A DNA stretch of 64,000 nt from the NCBI RefSeq assembly GCF_923868895.1, contig NZ_OV350343.1, positions 1,426,001 through 1,490,000 of the forward strand, read 5' to 3'. Made by a program: the position numbers and the translations under genes. Origin of the DNA: Halomonas sp. TD01. GTDB taxonomy: Bacteria > Pseudomonadota > Gammaproteobacteria > Pseudomonadales > Halomonadaceae. Shown here piece by piece: positions 44,040 to 53,017 of the stretch (position 1 is the first letter of the stretch; the number at the start of each line of letters is the position of its first letter). The notes under the pieces were generated by a model that did no database searches, was not told the DNA's origin, and saw only the letters and a list, made by a program, of their open reading frames with translations.

Positions 44040-44272
44040 TGCTCATGACAGCGATATCGACACAAACCGCCTCTTCACAAGCAGCTTTGCCGTTTGCTGA
44101 TCTTGAACAGGTTTATGAACAGCTGGCCGTCACGCTGGATTCGATGCCTGAGAAGCAGCAAACACTCTTCCTGGCTCAGCTGGCACTGGCACTGGCCCAT
44201 CGGATACCCGATATCAATCAGGTAGTAACGGCGATTAATGAGGCGCGTGAAGGTTCCAGCCTGGATGAGTGA
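44039..44272 (+). CDS. Small DUF2783-like partner of the FAD monooxygenase
   Basis: A 77-aa acidic helical protein whose ATG shares a base with the monooxygenase stop (TAATG). LPFADLEQVYEQLAVTLDSMPEKQQTLFLAQLALALAHRIPDINQVVTAINEA parallels the DUF2783 protein at 54443-54640 in length, layout (F/YxxL start, LxxxLALxxAxxIxD middle) and position. It may be a coupling subunit. An alternative ATG lies 6 nt downstream. Confidence 0.65.
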   Translation: MLMTAISTQTASSQAALPFADLEQVYEQLAVTLDSMPEKQQTLFLAQLALALAHRIPDINQVVTAINEAREGSSLDE

Positions 44273-44278
44273 ATAAAG

Positions 44279-44306
44279 AAGAGGGGAAAGAAGCGCTTCC
44301 CCTCTT
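44279..44306. terminator. Bidirectional terminator
   Basis: AAGAGGGGAA (44279-44288) pairs with TTCCCCTCTT (44297-44306) around an 8-nt loop. It separates the convergent monooxygenase pair and orphan dctP gene, with T-rich ends on both strands. Confidence 0.88.
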
Positions 44307-44315
44307 TAATAAGGA

Positions 44316-44387
44316 GTGTTTGATGAAGCGTGTTTGATAAAGAGCGTTTAGCAGTACGTTTAATAAAAAACGCTTAGTAAGAAACGG
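44316..44387. repeat. Degenerate 12-16-nt repeat array
   Basis: Units begin GTTTGATGAAGC, GTGTTTGATAAAGAGC, GTTTAGCAGTAC, GTTTAATAAAAAAC, GCTTAGTAAGAAAC. They fill the gap between the terminator and the orphan dctP stop. The pattern resembles the array after tyrR. Confidence 0.65.
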
Positions 44388-44388
44388 C

Positions 44389-45444
44389 TCAGTGACTAAC
44401 AACACTCCCTGCGATACTTTCTTCGGCCGCTGCATTGACTAACTGCTCATGAAAGAAGGCAAGCGCTGCTGGCGCGTCCACATCACGGCTCTTCACTGAC
44501 TCGCTCCAGGCATCCTGCAAGTTGCTAGCGACGCCCCGTAGGTGATCAATGTCTTGTTCCGATGCTTGGGTAAAGGTCGCGCCGTTTTCTTCACCAAATT
44601 CAACGCCGCGCTGGTCGGAAACATCCATCATGTAGCCAAACAGACGTGAAAGCCGCTCGCCCGATACGCTTTCAATCGCCGCGCGGTCTTCGTCCGATAC
44701 TTGGTCCCAGAACATTGGGTTCATAATAATCGCAAAGCTGCCGCGGTAGAAACCGCCGTCTACGGTAAGGGTGTGTGGGGCTACTTCAGCCACGCGAAAG
44801 CTGCGCAAGCTTTCAAGCGTTAGCATCGCACCGTCAACGACGCCCTGGGAGGCCGCTTCGTAGGTGCCTGTCGGAGGAATGGCAACACCGGTCACCGACA
44901 TTGCCTCGGCTAAGCCACTCATCACTCCGCCGCCCACGCGCAGCCGCTTGCCAGCAAGCTCATCAATTGAGCTTATTTGATCACGGGTAAATATTTGGCC
45001 TGGGCCATGCACGCCCATCGCCACCACATCAACGCCACGGTGCTCGTCAGCTTGCTGCAAATATTCTTGATGGGTATGCCAATAAGCAGCGGAAGCATCT
45101 TCTGAGGAGAACTCCTCAAACGTAGGGAACTCAGGCAACTGAGTTGCTAGAAAGCGGCCTGCCATGTGGGCGTGAAAAATCCAGCTGGCGTCCGCAATAC
45201 CATCAGCAACGATCTCCATTTGTGCAGGAGGAGGCCCCATGTCGTGCACCACTTCTACCGTGACACGGTCATCAGTGGCTTCTTCGATCCATGCCTTCCA
45301 GGTCGGCCAAACAATGGTATTAACACCGTGATTAGGCCCGCCCCACGTGCTAACGGTGATCGTTGCCTGGGCAAAGGAAGACATACTGAACGCCATGCTT
45401 GAAATAGCGATGGCACCCACTAGTAAGCGAGCTGGTTGTTTCAT
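44389..45444 (-). CDS. TRAP transporter solute-binding protein without permease genes (orphan DctP)
   Basis: 351 aa with a signal peptide (cleavage after SFAQA, about residue 27). It is a clear paralogue of the DctP at 58742: both share VSTWGGPNHG/VSTWAGPNHG, TIVWPTWKAWIEEAT, AAYWHTHQEYL, VDGGFYRGSF and SGERLSRLFGYMMDVSD. No dctQ or dctM accompanies it, so it probably docks with the permease encoded at 59.8-61.7 kb. A MarR-type palindrome half-shared with that operon lies 187 bp upstream (45631-45646). Confidence 0.92.
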   Translation of the reverse strand: MKQPARLLVGAIAISSMAFSMSSFAQATITVSTWGGPNHGVNTIVWPTWKAWIEEATDDRVTVEVVHDMGPPPAQMEIVADGIADASWIFHAHMAGRFLATQLPEFPTFEEFSSEDASAAYWHTHQEYLQQADEHRGVDVVAMGVHGPGQIFTRDQISSIDELAGKRLRVGGGVMSGLAEAMSVTGVAIPPTGTYEAASQGVVDGAMLTLESLRSFRVAEVAPHTLTVDGGFYRGSFAIIMNPMFWDQVSDEDRAAIESVSGERLSRLFGYMMDVSDQRGVEFGEENGATFTQASEQDIDHLRGVASNLQDAWSESVKSRDVDAPAALAFFHEQLVNAAAEESIAGSVVSH

Positions 45445-45630
45445 TTCAAAGCTCCAGAACCGGCGCTATTAGTCCTCGTACGAAAACCTAGCACCTGTGT
45501 TGTTGTTGGTAACGTTGTTATTAGTAACGCCTAACCCCGAGCAAGTGGCGCCTTCTCGGGCAGCGTAAATCACACCGGTTACCATGCCTCTAGATAGTTT
45601 CAATAGCAACTAATTTGAGATTGATTGAAT

Positions 45631-45646
45631 TGATACTTAAGTCTTA
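45631..45646. promoter_or_regulatory. Palindromic site shared with the homogentisate and TRAP promoters
   Basis: TGATACTTAAGTCTTA matches the 16-bp palindrome at 58583-58598 at 14 of 16 positions, including the core ATACTTAAGT. It lies 187 bp upstream of the orphan dctP. The spacer (45445-45710) also shows an imperfect direct repeat GTTGTTGGTAAC/GTTGTTATTAGTAAC near 45500-45528. Confidence 0.5.
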
Positions 45647-45710
45647 ATTTTTGAGGCCCTGGATGTTAACGCTAACGGCTAAAAAAGCTTGGTGGTTCTG
45701 GTTGGCTGAT

Positions 45711-46193
45711 TCAACGAATCGGGATAGCCGTCTCTTCTTTGATATTACGTAGCACGAAATTGGAGCTGACCTGGGAAATACCATTCAGGGTGAAGAGTTT
45801 CTCATTCAGAAAACGGTCATAAGCCGCCATGTCTTCGATCACTACCCGCAATACGAAATCGGCGTTGCCGGTGGTGGCATAGCACTGCAGCACTTCTGGA
45901 TATTGCAGGATACGGTTTTCGAACTCGACAGTATTGTCGATGTGGTGGCGAACTAGCGTCACCATGACCAGTGCTGATAGTGGCTGGCCCACTAGGCTGG
46001 GTTCCACCAACGCCGCAAAACGACGAATAACGCCACTCTCTTCCAAGGCCTTTACACGTCGCCAGCAGGCGGCAGGGGAAAGCCCGATCTGTTCGGCAAG
46101 CTCATTGTTGGTAATGCGCCCCTGTTGCTGAAGCAGGGTAAGAATGCGCTGATCATGTCTGTCTAAGGTAATTTCTTTGGTTGTTTCTTTCAT
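45711..46193 (-). CDS. Lrp/AsnC family transcriptional regulator
   Basis: A 160-aa protein with the Lrp HTH (LDRHDQRILTLLQQQGRITNNELAEQIGLSPAACWRRVKALEESGVIRRFAALV) and RAM domain (VLQCYATTGNADFVLRVVIEDMAAYDRFLNEKLF). It is divergent from the indolepyruvate oxidoreductase gene and so is its probable regulator. Inverted TTTCATTT/AAATGAAA motifs at 46201-46208 and 46248-46255 in the gap are possible sites. Confidence 0.93.
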   Translation of the reverse strand: MKETTKEITLDRHDQRILTLLQQQGRITNNELAEQIGLSPAACWRRVKALEESGVIRRFAALVEPSLVGQPLSALVMVTLVRHHIDNTVEFENRILQYPEVLQCYATTGNADFVLRVVIEDMAAYDRFLNEKLFTLNGISQVSSNFVLRNIKEETAIPIR

Positions 46194-46370
46194 AGTGCCA
46201 TTTCATTTATTTGTGGTTTGTTGAATATCATTGCGTCAAAACTAAAAAAATGAAAGTAATGATTAATAACCAAGCTTTTGAAGAGTGAATTAGCAAGCAC
46301 CTTTAGTGCGCTCTTGGCTAGACTCAAGCGTATTACAACCATAACTCTTCAACCGTACTGGTGATCTCTC

Positions 46371-49300
46371 ATGACAACCCCCTCAACCGCTGAGCAGGCG
46401 GGTTCTATTACCCCGCCTCTCGACATTGCTCTTGATAACGATGCTCTTGATGACTATGCATTGGCTGACCGCTATACCCGCGGAGAAGGTCGCGTCTTTC
46501 TAACCGGCACCCAGGCATTGGTGCGCATCGCCTTACGCCAAGCCGAGCTGGATCGTCGCGATGGCCGCCATACGGCAGGGCTCATCAGCGGCTATCGTGG
46601 CTCGCCCTTGGGCGGTGTGGACCAAGAGATTTGGCGGGCGAAAGCCGCTATGGAAGCGCATCACATCGATTTTGTCCCTGCGATCAACGAAGACCTGGCT
46701 GCCACCATGATGCTCGGTTGCCAGCAGGTGGAGACAGATCCTGAGCGACAAGTCGAAGGTGTCTTCGGTATGTGGTATGGCAAAGGGCCAGGCGTTGATC
46801 GTGCGGGCGACGCGTTAAAGCACGGTAATGCCTACGGCAGCTCACCGACTGGCGGTGTGCTGGTGGTCGCGGGTGATGACCATGGGTGTGTGTCATCCTC
46901 AATGCCACACCAGTCGGATGTCGCCTTTATGGCGTGGTTCATGCCGGTCGTGAGTCCCGCGTCATTGGCGGAATATGAACGCTTTGGGCTGTGGGGCTAT
47001 GCACTGTCACGCTTTTCGGGTTGCTGGGTGGGTTTCAAAGCCGTTTCTGAAACCGTAGAGAGCGGCGCATCGGTGGACGTGCCACCTTTGCCGAAATATG
47101 TAACGCCGGATTTCGAAATGCCGGAAGGCGGGCTGCACTATCGCTGGCCTGACTTGCCGGGGCCGCAGCTTGAGACCCGTCTTGAGCACAAGCTGGCCGC
47201 CGTTCAGGCGTTTGCCACGGCCAACCCGATTGATCAGTACTTATTTCGCCAAGAACAGGCGACATTTGGGCTGGTTACCACAGGCAAGGGCCACCTGGAT
47301 TTACTTGAGGCGCTGCGTTTATTGGGGCTGGATGAAGCGAAGCTGCGTGAATTGGGGGTAGAAATATACAAGGTCGGGATGGTGTGGCCGCTCCATCGCC
47401 CCGGCATTCTTGAGTTTATTCATGGCAAGCGCGAAGTGCTGGTCATTGAAGAGAAGCGCGGCATTATTGAAAGCCAGTTGAAGGAGTACATGTCGGAACC
47501 CGACCATCCAGGCGAGGTCATCGTTACCGGCAAGCAGGATGAAACTGGCAAACCGCTGATTCCCTTTGTGGGAGAGCTGGGCCCGCGCCTCTTGGCAGGC
47601 TTTGTCGCCGAGCGTTTAGCGCGCTTTTTCAACATTGATTTTAGCGACAAGCTGGCAACCGTTGATGCTTGTCAGGCAGGAGTTAAAGAGCTTGGTGGTG
47701 TACGCCGCATGCCGTATTTCTGCTCTGGTTGCCCACACAACAGCTCGACCAAGGTGCCGGAAGGCAGTAAAGCCCTGGCGGGGATCGGCTGTCATTTTAT
47801 GGCGTCGTGGATGGACCGCAGCACCGAATCGTTAATTCAGATGGGTGGCGAAGGTGTTAACTGGGTGGGCAAGAGCCGCTTTACCGGCAACGGTCATATT
47901 TTCCAGAACTTAGGCGAAGGCACCTGGTTTCACTCGGGCTCAATGGCGGTGCGCCAAGCAGTGGCTGCCAACGTCAATATTACCTACAAAATTCTGTTCA
48001 ACGACGCAGTCGCCATGACGGGCGGCCAACCTGTGGATGGGCAAATCAACGTGCCCATGATTGCTCGGCAATCGCTGGATGAAGGCGTTCGCCGAGTCAT
48101 GGTGGTCAGTGACGAGCCGGAGAAGTACCGGGGGCATGAAAAGGAATTCCCTAAGGGAGTCACCTTCCATGGCCGCGAAGAGATGGATACGCTACAACGT
48201 GAACTGCGCGAGATCCCCGGCTGCACCGTATTGATTTATGACCAGGCATGCGCGGCTGAAAAACGCCGTCGGCGCAAGCGTGGTTTGATGGAAGACCCAG
48301 CCCGCCGAGTATTCATTAACCATCATGTTTGTGAAGGCTGTGGTGATTGTTCCGTACAGTCCAACTGTTTATCGGTGGTGCCTCGCGAGACCGAACTAGG
48401 TCGGAAGCGCAAAATTGATCAGTCGTCCTGCAATAAGGATATGTCCTGCGTCAGTGGTTTTTGCCCCAGTTTTGTCACTGTTGAAGGTGGCGGGCTGCGT
48501 AAAGGCCAAGGGGTCGCTGCCGATAACGCCTTTTGGCAACGTATAGCGCATTTGCCTAGCCCTGCTATTGCCCCTTTGGCGGCTCCTTATGACTTGCTGG
48601 TGGGGGGCGTTGGCGGCACAGGCGTGGTGACCGTTGGGCAGTTGATCACCATGGCAGCCCACCTGGAAGGCAAGGGCAGCAGCGTGCTCGACTTCATGGG
48701 GTTTGCGCAAAAAGGCGGGGCAGTACTTAGCTATGTGCGTCTGGCATCTCAGCCCAGTGAACTGAATCAGGTACGCATCGAAGCCGGTCAGGCCGATGCG
48801 ATGATCGCTTGCGATATGGTCGTGGCCAGTTCGCAGAAGGCGCTGAATGTGCTGCAGCCGACCACCCGTATCGTGGCGAATCTGGCCGAGCTGGCCACGG
48901 CGGATTATGTCCTTTATCGCGATGCGGATATGCAGCCCAGTAAGCGCCTTAACATGCTGCGTGAAGCGGTAGGAGATGAACGCTTTGCGTCTCTGGATGC
49001 CAATCGCCTAGCCGAACAGCTGCTAGGCGATACGGTATTTTCCAATATGATGATGCTCGGGTTTGCCTGGCAGCAGGGGCTGGTGCCGCTTTCTGAACCT
49101 GCGCTGCAGCGTGCTCTGGAACTTAACGGCGTCGCTGTGGAGAAGAACCGTCAGGCATTTGCCTGGGGCCGCTTGGCAGCAGTGGAGCCCGACTACCTTC
49201 AGCAGCATTTGGACACGATGCCGCTGTCCGCGAATGCCACACTGGACGACGTGGTTGCGCGTAATAGTCGCCACCTGGAGCGCTATCAGAACCGTGCCTG

Positions 49301-49901
49301 GGCTGAGCGTTACGTTACTCAAGTAACGAAAGTGCGTGAAGCAGAAGCCGCGCTAAACGGTGGTCAATCATTGAGTGAAGCCGTCGCCCATCAGCTCTAT
49401 CGTTTGATGGCGTATAAAGATGAGTATGAAGTGGCGCGCCTTTACACCCAGAGCGATTTTCTGGATGAGGTCAAAGCGACGTTCTCAGGTGATTACCAGC
49501 TAACTTTCCATTTGGCACCGCCGCTGCTGGGTGGTCGTAAAGATGCGCAAGGGCGTCCGGTGAAGCGCCGTTTTGGCCCCTGGGTGCTGAAGGCAATGGG
49601 CGCGCTGGCCAAGATGCGCGGTTTGCGCAATACCGCGCTTGACCCTTTCCGCTTCAGCGCTGATCGTAAGCTCGACCGTGCTTTATTGGCTGACTATGAG
49701 CAGTTGATTGATGAGTTAGTGGCTCGTCTTGATGGCACGAATCACGCCACGGCCTTAGCGCTTGCTAAGCTGCCAGAAGAGATTCGTGGTTTCGGGCCCG
49801 TTCGCGAAGCTGCCGCTGAGAAAGCCAACGAGCGCCGCGAGACGTTGTTGAAGGAACTACGTGAAGGTCGCTCGAAGACCATCGCTGTCGAAGCTGCTTA
49901 A
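46371..49901 (+). CDS. Fused indolepyruvate:ferredoxin oxidoreductase
   Basis: 1176 aa, the long single-chain form that joins the IorA- and IorB-like parts. N-terminal pyrimidine-binding region: SGYRGSPLGGVDQEIW with the downstream EDLAATMMLGCQQ. Thiamine-diphosphate part: near 520-570, with YKILFNDAVAMTGGQPVDG. Cysteine cluster: HHVCEGCGDCSVQSNCLSV at about 651-669, probably Fe-S. C-terminal gamma-type domain: GVGGTGVVTVGQLITMAA. It oxidatively decarboxylates aryl-pyruvates (from Trp, Phe, Tyr transamination) to aryl-acetyl-CoA, linking to the phenylacetyl-CoA enzyme PaaZ at the right edge. It ends at a terminator. Confidence 0.93.
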   Translation: MTTPSTAEQAGSITPPLDIALDNDALDDYALADRYTRGEGRVFLTGTQALVRIALRQAELDRRDGRHTAGLISGYRGSPLGGVDQEIWRAKAAMEAHHIDFVPAINEDLAATMMLGCQQVETDPERQVEGVFGMWYGKGPGVDRAGDALKHGNAYGSSPTGGVLVVAGDDHGCVSSSMPHQSDVAFMAWFMPVVSPASLAEYERFGLWGYALSRFSGCWVGFKAVSETVESGASVDVPPLPKYVTPDFEMPEGGLHYRWPDLPGPQLETRLEHKLAAVQAFATANPIDQYLFRQEQATFGLVTTGKGHLDLLEALRLLGLDEAKLRELGVEIYKVGMVWPLHRPGILEFIHGKREVLVIEEKRGIIESQLKEYMSEPDHPGEVIVTGKQDETGKPLIPFVGELGPRLLAGFVAERLARFFNIDFSDKLATVDACQAGVKELGGVRRMPYFCSGCPHNSSTKVPEGSKALAGIGCHFMASWMDRSTESLIQMGGEGVNWVGKSRFTGNGHIFQNLGEGTWFHSGSMAVRQAVAANVNITYKILFNDAVAMTGGQPVDGQINVPMIARQSLDEGVRRVMVVSDEPEKYRGHEKEFPKGVTFHGREEMDTLQRELREIPGCTVLIYDQACAAEKRRRRKRGLMEDPARRVFINHHVCEGCGDCSVQSNCLSVVPRETELGRKRKIDQSSCNKDMSCVSGFCPSFVTVEGGGLRKGQGVAADNAFWQRIAHLPSPAIAPLAAPYDLLVGGVGGTGVVTVGQLITMAAHLEGKGSSVLDFMGFAQKGGAVLSYVRLASQPSELNQVRIEAGQADAMIACDMVVASSQKALNVLQPTTRIVANLAELATADYVLYRDADMQPSKRLNMLREAVGDERFASLDANRLAEQLLGDTVFSNMMMLGFAWQQGLVPLSEPALQRALELNGVAVEKNRQAFAWGRLAAVEPDYLQQHLDTMPLSANATLDDVVARNSRHLERYQNRAWAERYVTQVTKVREAEAALNGGQSLSEAVAHQLYRLMAYKDEYEVARLYTQSDFLDEVKATFSGDYQLTFHLAPPLLGGRKDAQGRPVKRRFGPWVLKAMGALAKMRGLRNTALDPFRFSADRKLDRALLADYEQLIDELVARLDGTNHATALALAKLPEEIRGFGPVREAAAEKANERRETLLKELREGRSKTIAVEAA

Positions 49902-49920
49902 GGCAACTCAATATAGGTAA

Positions 49921-49947
49921 AAAAGGCCACGCAATGCGTGGCCTTTT
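49921..49947. terminator. Bidirectional terminator after the oxidoreductase gene
   Basis: AAAAGGCCACGC (49921-49932) pairs with GCGTGGCCTTTT (49936-49947) in a 12-bp stem, between convergent genes. Confidence 0.92.
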
Positions 49948-49973
49948 GCTAGGTAGCGATACAGTTGATTCAA

Positions 49974-51164
49974 CTACGCCTCTTTTTGGCGGCGTACCAG
50001 CAGCCAGTGGCTTAGCAGGGCGAGCAGCCCCATCAGCCCGATCGTCAGAGCCATGGTGCGCGAGCTGCCGTCGTGAAATTGCCCGACTAATCCACCTACC
50101 ACAGCGGCAATCGTCATTTGCAGGAAACCAAACAACGAAGACGCCGCGCCTGCACATTGGGGGTTGGGCGCCAGTGCACCGGCCATTGTTTGCGGCATCA
50201 AAATGCCTACTCCCAGCATAAACACCATATGCGGCCCCACCACCGCCCACGGATGATGAACGCCAACGGCAGCCAACCCCGCCATGACGATGCCTCCCGT
50301 TGCACAGACCACTGTTCCCTGAGTGATAAGGCGATCGCGACCCAAGCGGTGGCTATAGCGGCCGCTGACCAGAGTACCGGCGAAGAAGCCCGCGACAATC
50401 AGCGTAAACAGCACGCCATACAACGTAGGAGCGACGCCCATGTACTCGATGAGTACAAAGGATGAGCCAGAAAGGTACGCGAACAGCCCGGAAAAAGCGG
50501 CCGCATTCACCAAGGTGTAGCCAAGAAAGGCGCGTTGGCTTAGCAGTAGGCGAAAGTTTGCCAGTATTGTTCTTGGATGGATCGACTGCCTCTGCTCCTT
50601 CGCCAGGGGTTCGGGCAGCATGAAAATGAGCACCGCCAGCATCACTGCCGCGTAGAGCGCCAGCACCACGAACACCGATTCCCAGCCAAAAAACAGCAGT
50701 AACCCTGCGCCCACCACAGGGGCCAGAGCAGGGGCGAGGGCCATCGTGCTTGCCATATAGGAGAGAATGCGCCCTGCCTCGATGGGGCCATGAATATCAC
50801 GCACCGATGCCCGTGCTAATACCGGTCCAGCAGCACCGCCGAAGGCTTGTAGAAAGCGACCTACCAGCAACCACTCGACGCTCGGCGCCCAGGCACACAG
50901 TAGGCTCGCAGCGAGAAACAGCGATAAACCCGCGATCATCACCGGTCGGCGGCCAAAGCGATCAGAGATTGGCCCGCACACTAGTTGGGCCAGAGCGAAT
51001 CCAGCCATATAGAGGCTAAGGGTCAGCTGTATTCGGTCTGGGCCAGTATTCAGCGCTTCTGCCATGGCGGGCATGGCTGGCAAGTACATATCCGTCGCTA
51101 GCGGACCGAGTGCAGTCACCGCGGCCAGGGCCATGACGGTGGCGGTAGAGGGCAGCTTTAGCAC
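49974..51164 (-). CDS. Bcr/CflA family MFS drug efflux transporter
   Basis: A 396-aa, 12-TM MFS protein with the Bcr/CflA signature ALGPLATDMYLPAMPAMAEALNT in TM1, LAQLVCGPISDRFGRRPVMIAGL after TM2, and LARASVRDIHGPIEAGRILSYMASTMALAPALAPVVGA. It exports drugs or metabolites with protons. It follows maiA on the same strand after a hairpin, so readthrough from the homogentisate operon is possible; export of a toxic intermediate would fit but is inference. Confidence 0.93.
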   Translation of the reverse strand: MLKLPSTATVMALAAVTALGPLATDMYLPAMPAMAEALNTGPDRIQLTLSLYMAGFALAQLVCGPISDRFGRRPVMIAGLSLFLAASLLCAWAPSVEWLLVGRFLQAFGGAAGPVLARASVRDIHGPIEAGRILSYMASTMALAPALAPVVGAGLLLFFGWESVFVVLALYAAVMLAVLIFMLPEPLAKEQRQSIHPRTILANFRLLLSQRAFLGYTLVNAAAFSGLFAYLSGSSFVLIEYMGVAPTLYGVLFTLIVAGFFAGTLVSGRYSHRLGRDRLITQGTVVCATGGIVMAGLAAVGVHHPWAVVGPHMVFMLGVGILMPQTMAGALAPNPQCAGAASSLFGFLQMTIAAVVGGLVGQFHDGSSRTMALTIGLMGLLALLSHWLLVRRQKEA

Positions 51165-51209
51165 CCCTTAACTCCTTATGGTTGGACGTGATGCCCCTTC
51201 GGACACGAG

Positions 51210-51241
51210 GCGGGCGCCTTCCCGAATGGAAAGACGCCCGC
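51210..51241 (-). terminator. Imperfect hairpin between maiA and the MFS gene
   Basis: GCGGGCG (51210-51216) pairs with CGCCCGC (51235-51241), continued by CTT/AAG and CC/GG pairs with two mismatches. There is no U-tract. It probably separates maiA from the MFS gene only partially. Confidence 0.5.
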
Positions 51242-51280
51242 TTATGTTAGCCTGCTTAGTATAGCGTGTTTTTGCTTGAT

Positions 51281-51925
51281 TTAGCTGGCGTCAGGCTGTG
51301 CCTCGGGTGCTGCTTTTTCGAAGGCTGGCAGCGAACGACAATTGGCAGCGATGCGCTGGATCGTCGGGTAGGCTGACAAATCGCACTCGAAGCGTTCTGC
51401 GTTATACACCTGGGGAATCAGGCAGATATCCGCAAGCGTTGGGGTGTCGCCATGGCAAAAGTCGCCGCTGCTGGGGTCAGTAGAGAGCGTCGCTTCCAGG
51501 GCTGCGAAGCCCTCGGTAATCCAATGGCGATACCACGCTAGCTTAGCTGTTTCATCCACACCCAACTCACCCACGAGATACTTGAGTACCCGCAGGTTGT
51601 TGAGTGGGTGAATCTCGCAAGCCACCGACTGGGCAAGCGCGCGAACCCTGGCGCGTGCTAACGCATCAGCCGGTAGCAGCGCGGGCTCTGGGTGTACCTC
51701 ATCGAGATACTCGCAGATCGCCAGCGACTGGTTAACTACTGAGCTATCGTCCAGTACCAGGCTAGGCACCATCCCCTGAGGGTTGCGAGCCAGATGCTCG
51801 CCACCACGTTGCTCGCCTTTCACCAGATTGACCGGAACCTGATTATAGTCCAAGCCCTTAAGGTTCAAGGCGATACGCACCCGGTAAGCAGCCGACGAGC
51901 GGAAATAGCCGTAAAGCGTCGTCAT
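51281..51925 (-). CDS. maiA: Maleylacetoacetate isomerase (zeta-class glutathione transferase)
   Basis: 214 aa. The zeta-class glutathione site SSAAYRVRIALNLKG is at residues 10-24, followed by NPQGMVPSLVLDDSSVVNQSLAICEYLDE and CEIHPLNNLRVLKYL. It isomerises maleylacetoacetate to fumarylacetoacetate, the step between HmgA and the FAH-family hydrolase, whose genes lie directly upstream. It is the last biosynthetically linked gene of the operon. Confidence 0.95.
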   Translation of the reverse strand: MTTLYGYFRSSAAYRVRIALNLKGLDYNQVPVNLVKGEQRGGEHLARNPQGMVPSLVLDDSSVVNQSLAICEYLDEVHPEPALLPADALARARVRALAQSVACEIHPLNNLRVLKYLVGELGVDETAKLAWYRHWITEGFAALEATLSTDPSSGDFCHGDTPTLADICLIPQVYNAERFECDLSAYPTIQRIAANCRSLPAFEKAAPEAQPDAS

Positions 51926-51961
51926 GTTGCCTTCCTTATGTTGTCTTTCTCATATTGCTTT

Positions 51962-52987
51962 TTATTTGGGCTGGTACTTTACGACTTGCTGATCGATGGT
52001 ACCGAATAGGTTGTTGCCATCGCGGTCAAACATCTCGATGCGTACCCGGTCACCAAAGCGCATAAAGGGGGTTTTCACCTGGCCGTACAGTATCTGCTCG
52101 ACCATGCGCACTTCGGCCAAGCAGCTATAGCCTACGCCACCGTCAGCCACTGGCTTTCCAGGGCCGCCATCGGGGTCTGGGTTGGAAACAGTGCCCGAGC
52201 CAATCACAGCGCCCGCGCCGAGATAACGGGTCTTGGCGGCATGGGCAACCAACTGAGGGAAGCTGAAAATCATATCCGGCCCGGCTTCTGGCTCGCCAAA
52301 CTTCTCGTCATTCAGATGCACGGTCAGCGGCAGGTGTACCTTGCCTTCTTGCCAAGCATCGCCTAGTTCATCGGGGGTCACCGCGATGGGCGAGAAAGAA
52401 GAGGCGGGTTTGGCTTGGAAAAAGCCGAAGCCCTTCGCTAGCTCACCTGGAATTAGGCCACGCAGGCTCACATCGTTAACCAGCATTACTAGCTTAATGT
52501 GCTTGGCGGCTTCCTCGGGAGTGACTGCCATCGGCACGTCATCCGTAATGACCGCAATCTCGCCTTCAAAGTCGATACCATGCTCTTCACTCACCGCCTC
52601 GATATCTTCGGTGGGCGCCAGGAAACAGTCGCTACCGCCCTGGTACATGAGCGGATCGGTCCAGAAGGTTTCGGGCATCTCGGCATTGCGCGCCTGGCGT
52701 ACCAGCTGGACATGGTTCAGATAGGCGGAGCCGTCAGCCCACTGATAGGCACGCGGTAAAGGAGAGTGCAGGGCACGCTGGTCAAGCTCAAAAGCACCGT
52801 CGGCATCGCCACCGTTCAGTTGTGCATAGCGTTCTTCGAGCTGAGGGCTAACGGCTTCCCAGCTTTCAAGGGCCGCCTGAAGCGTGGGAGCAATATCAAC
52901 AGCGCTCACCGCGCGGGAGAGGTCACGGGAGACGATGATAAGTTCGCCGTCGCGGCCTTTGTTAAGTGTTGCAAGTTTCATGGTCAT
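51962..52987 (-). CDS. Fumarylacetoacetate hydrolase family protein
   Basis: 341 aa, the shorter bacterial type. FAH-fold signatures: PLMYQGGSDCFLAPTEDIE, IDFEGEIAVITDDVP (metal-binding Glu/Asp), LVNDVSLRGLIPGELAKGFGFFQAKPASSFSPIAVTPDEL and GAGAVIGSGTVSNPDPD. It should cleave fumarylacetoacetate to fumarate and acetoacetate, completing tyrosine degradation. It is 30 bp after hmgA and 36 bp before maiA. Confidence 0.93.
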   Translation of the reverse strand: MTMKLATLNKGRDGELIIVSRDLSRAVSAVDIAPTLQAALESWEAVSPQLEERYAQLNGGDADGAFELDQRALHSPLPRAYQWADGSAYLNHVQLVRQARNAEMPETFWTDPLMYQGGSDCFLAPTEDIEAVSEEHGIDFEGEIAVITDDVPMAVTPEEAAKHIKLVMLVNDVSLRGLIPGELAKGFGFFQAKPASSFSPIAVTPDELGDAWQEGKVHLPLTVHLNDEKFGEPEAGPDMIFSFPQLVAHAAKTRYLGAGAVIGSGTVSNPDPDGGPGKPVADGGVGYSCLAEVRMVEQILYGQVKTPFMRFGDRVRIEMFDRDGNNLFGTIDQQVVKYQPK

Positions 52988-53017
52988 TCAATCCTTGTCG
53001 TCAGGGGGCGATAAGTT

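Noticed and set aside
46371..49901. Single-chain indolepyruvate oxidoreductase as a novel fusion
   Set aside because: The long fused form is a known architecture in proteobacteria.
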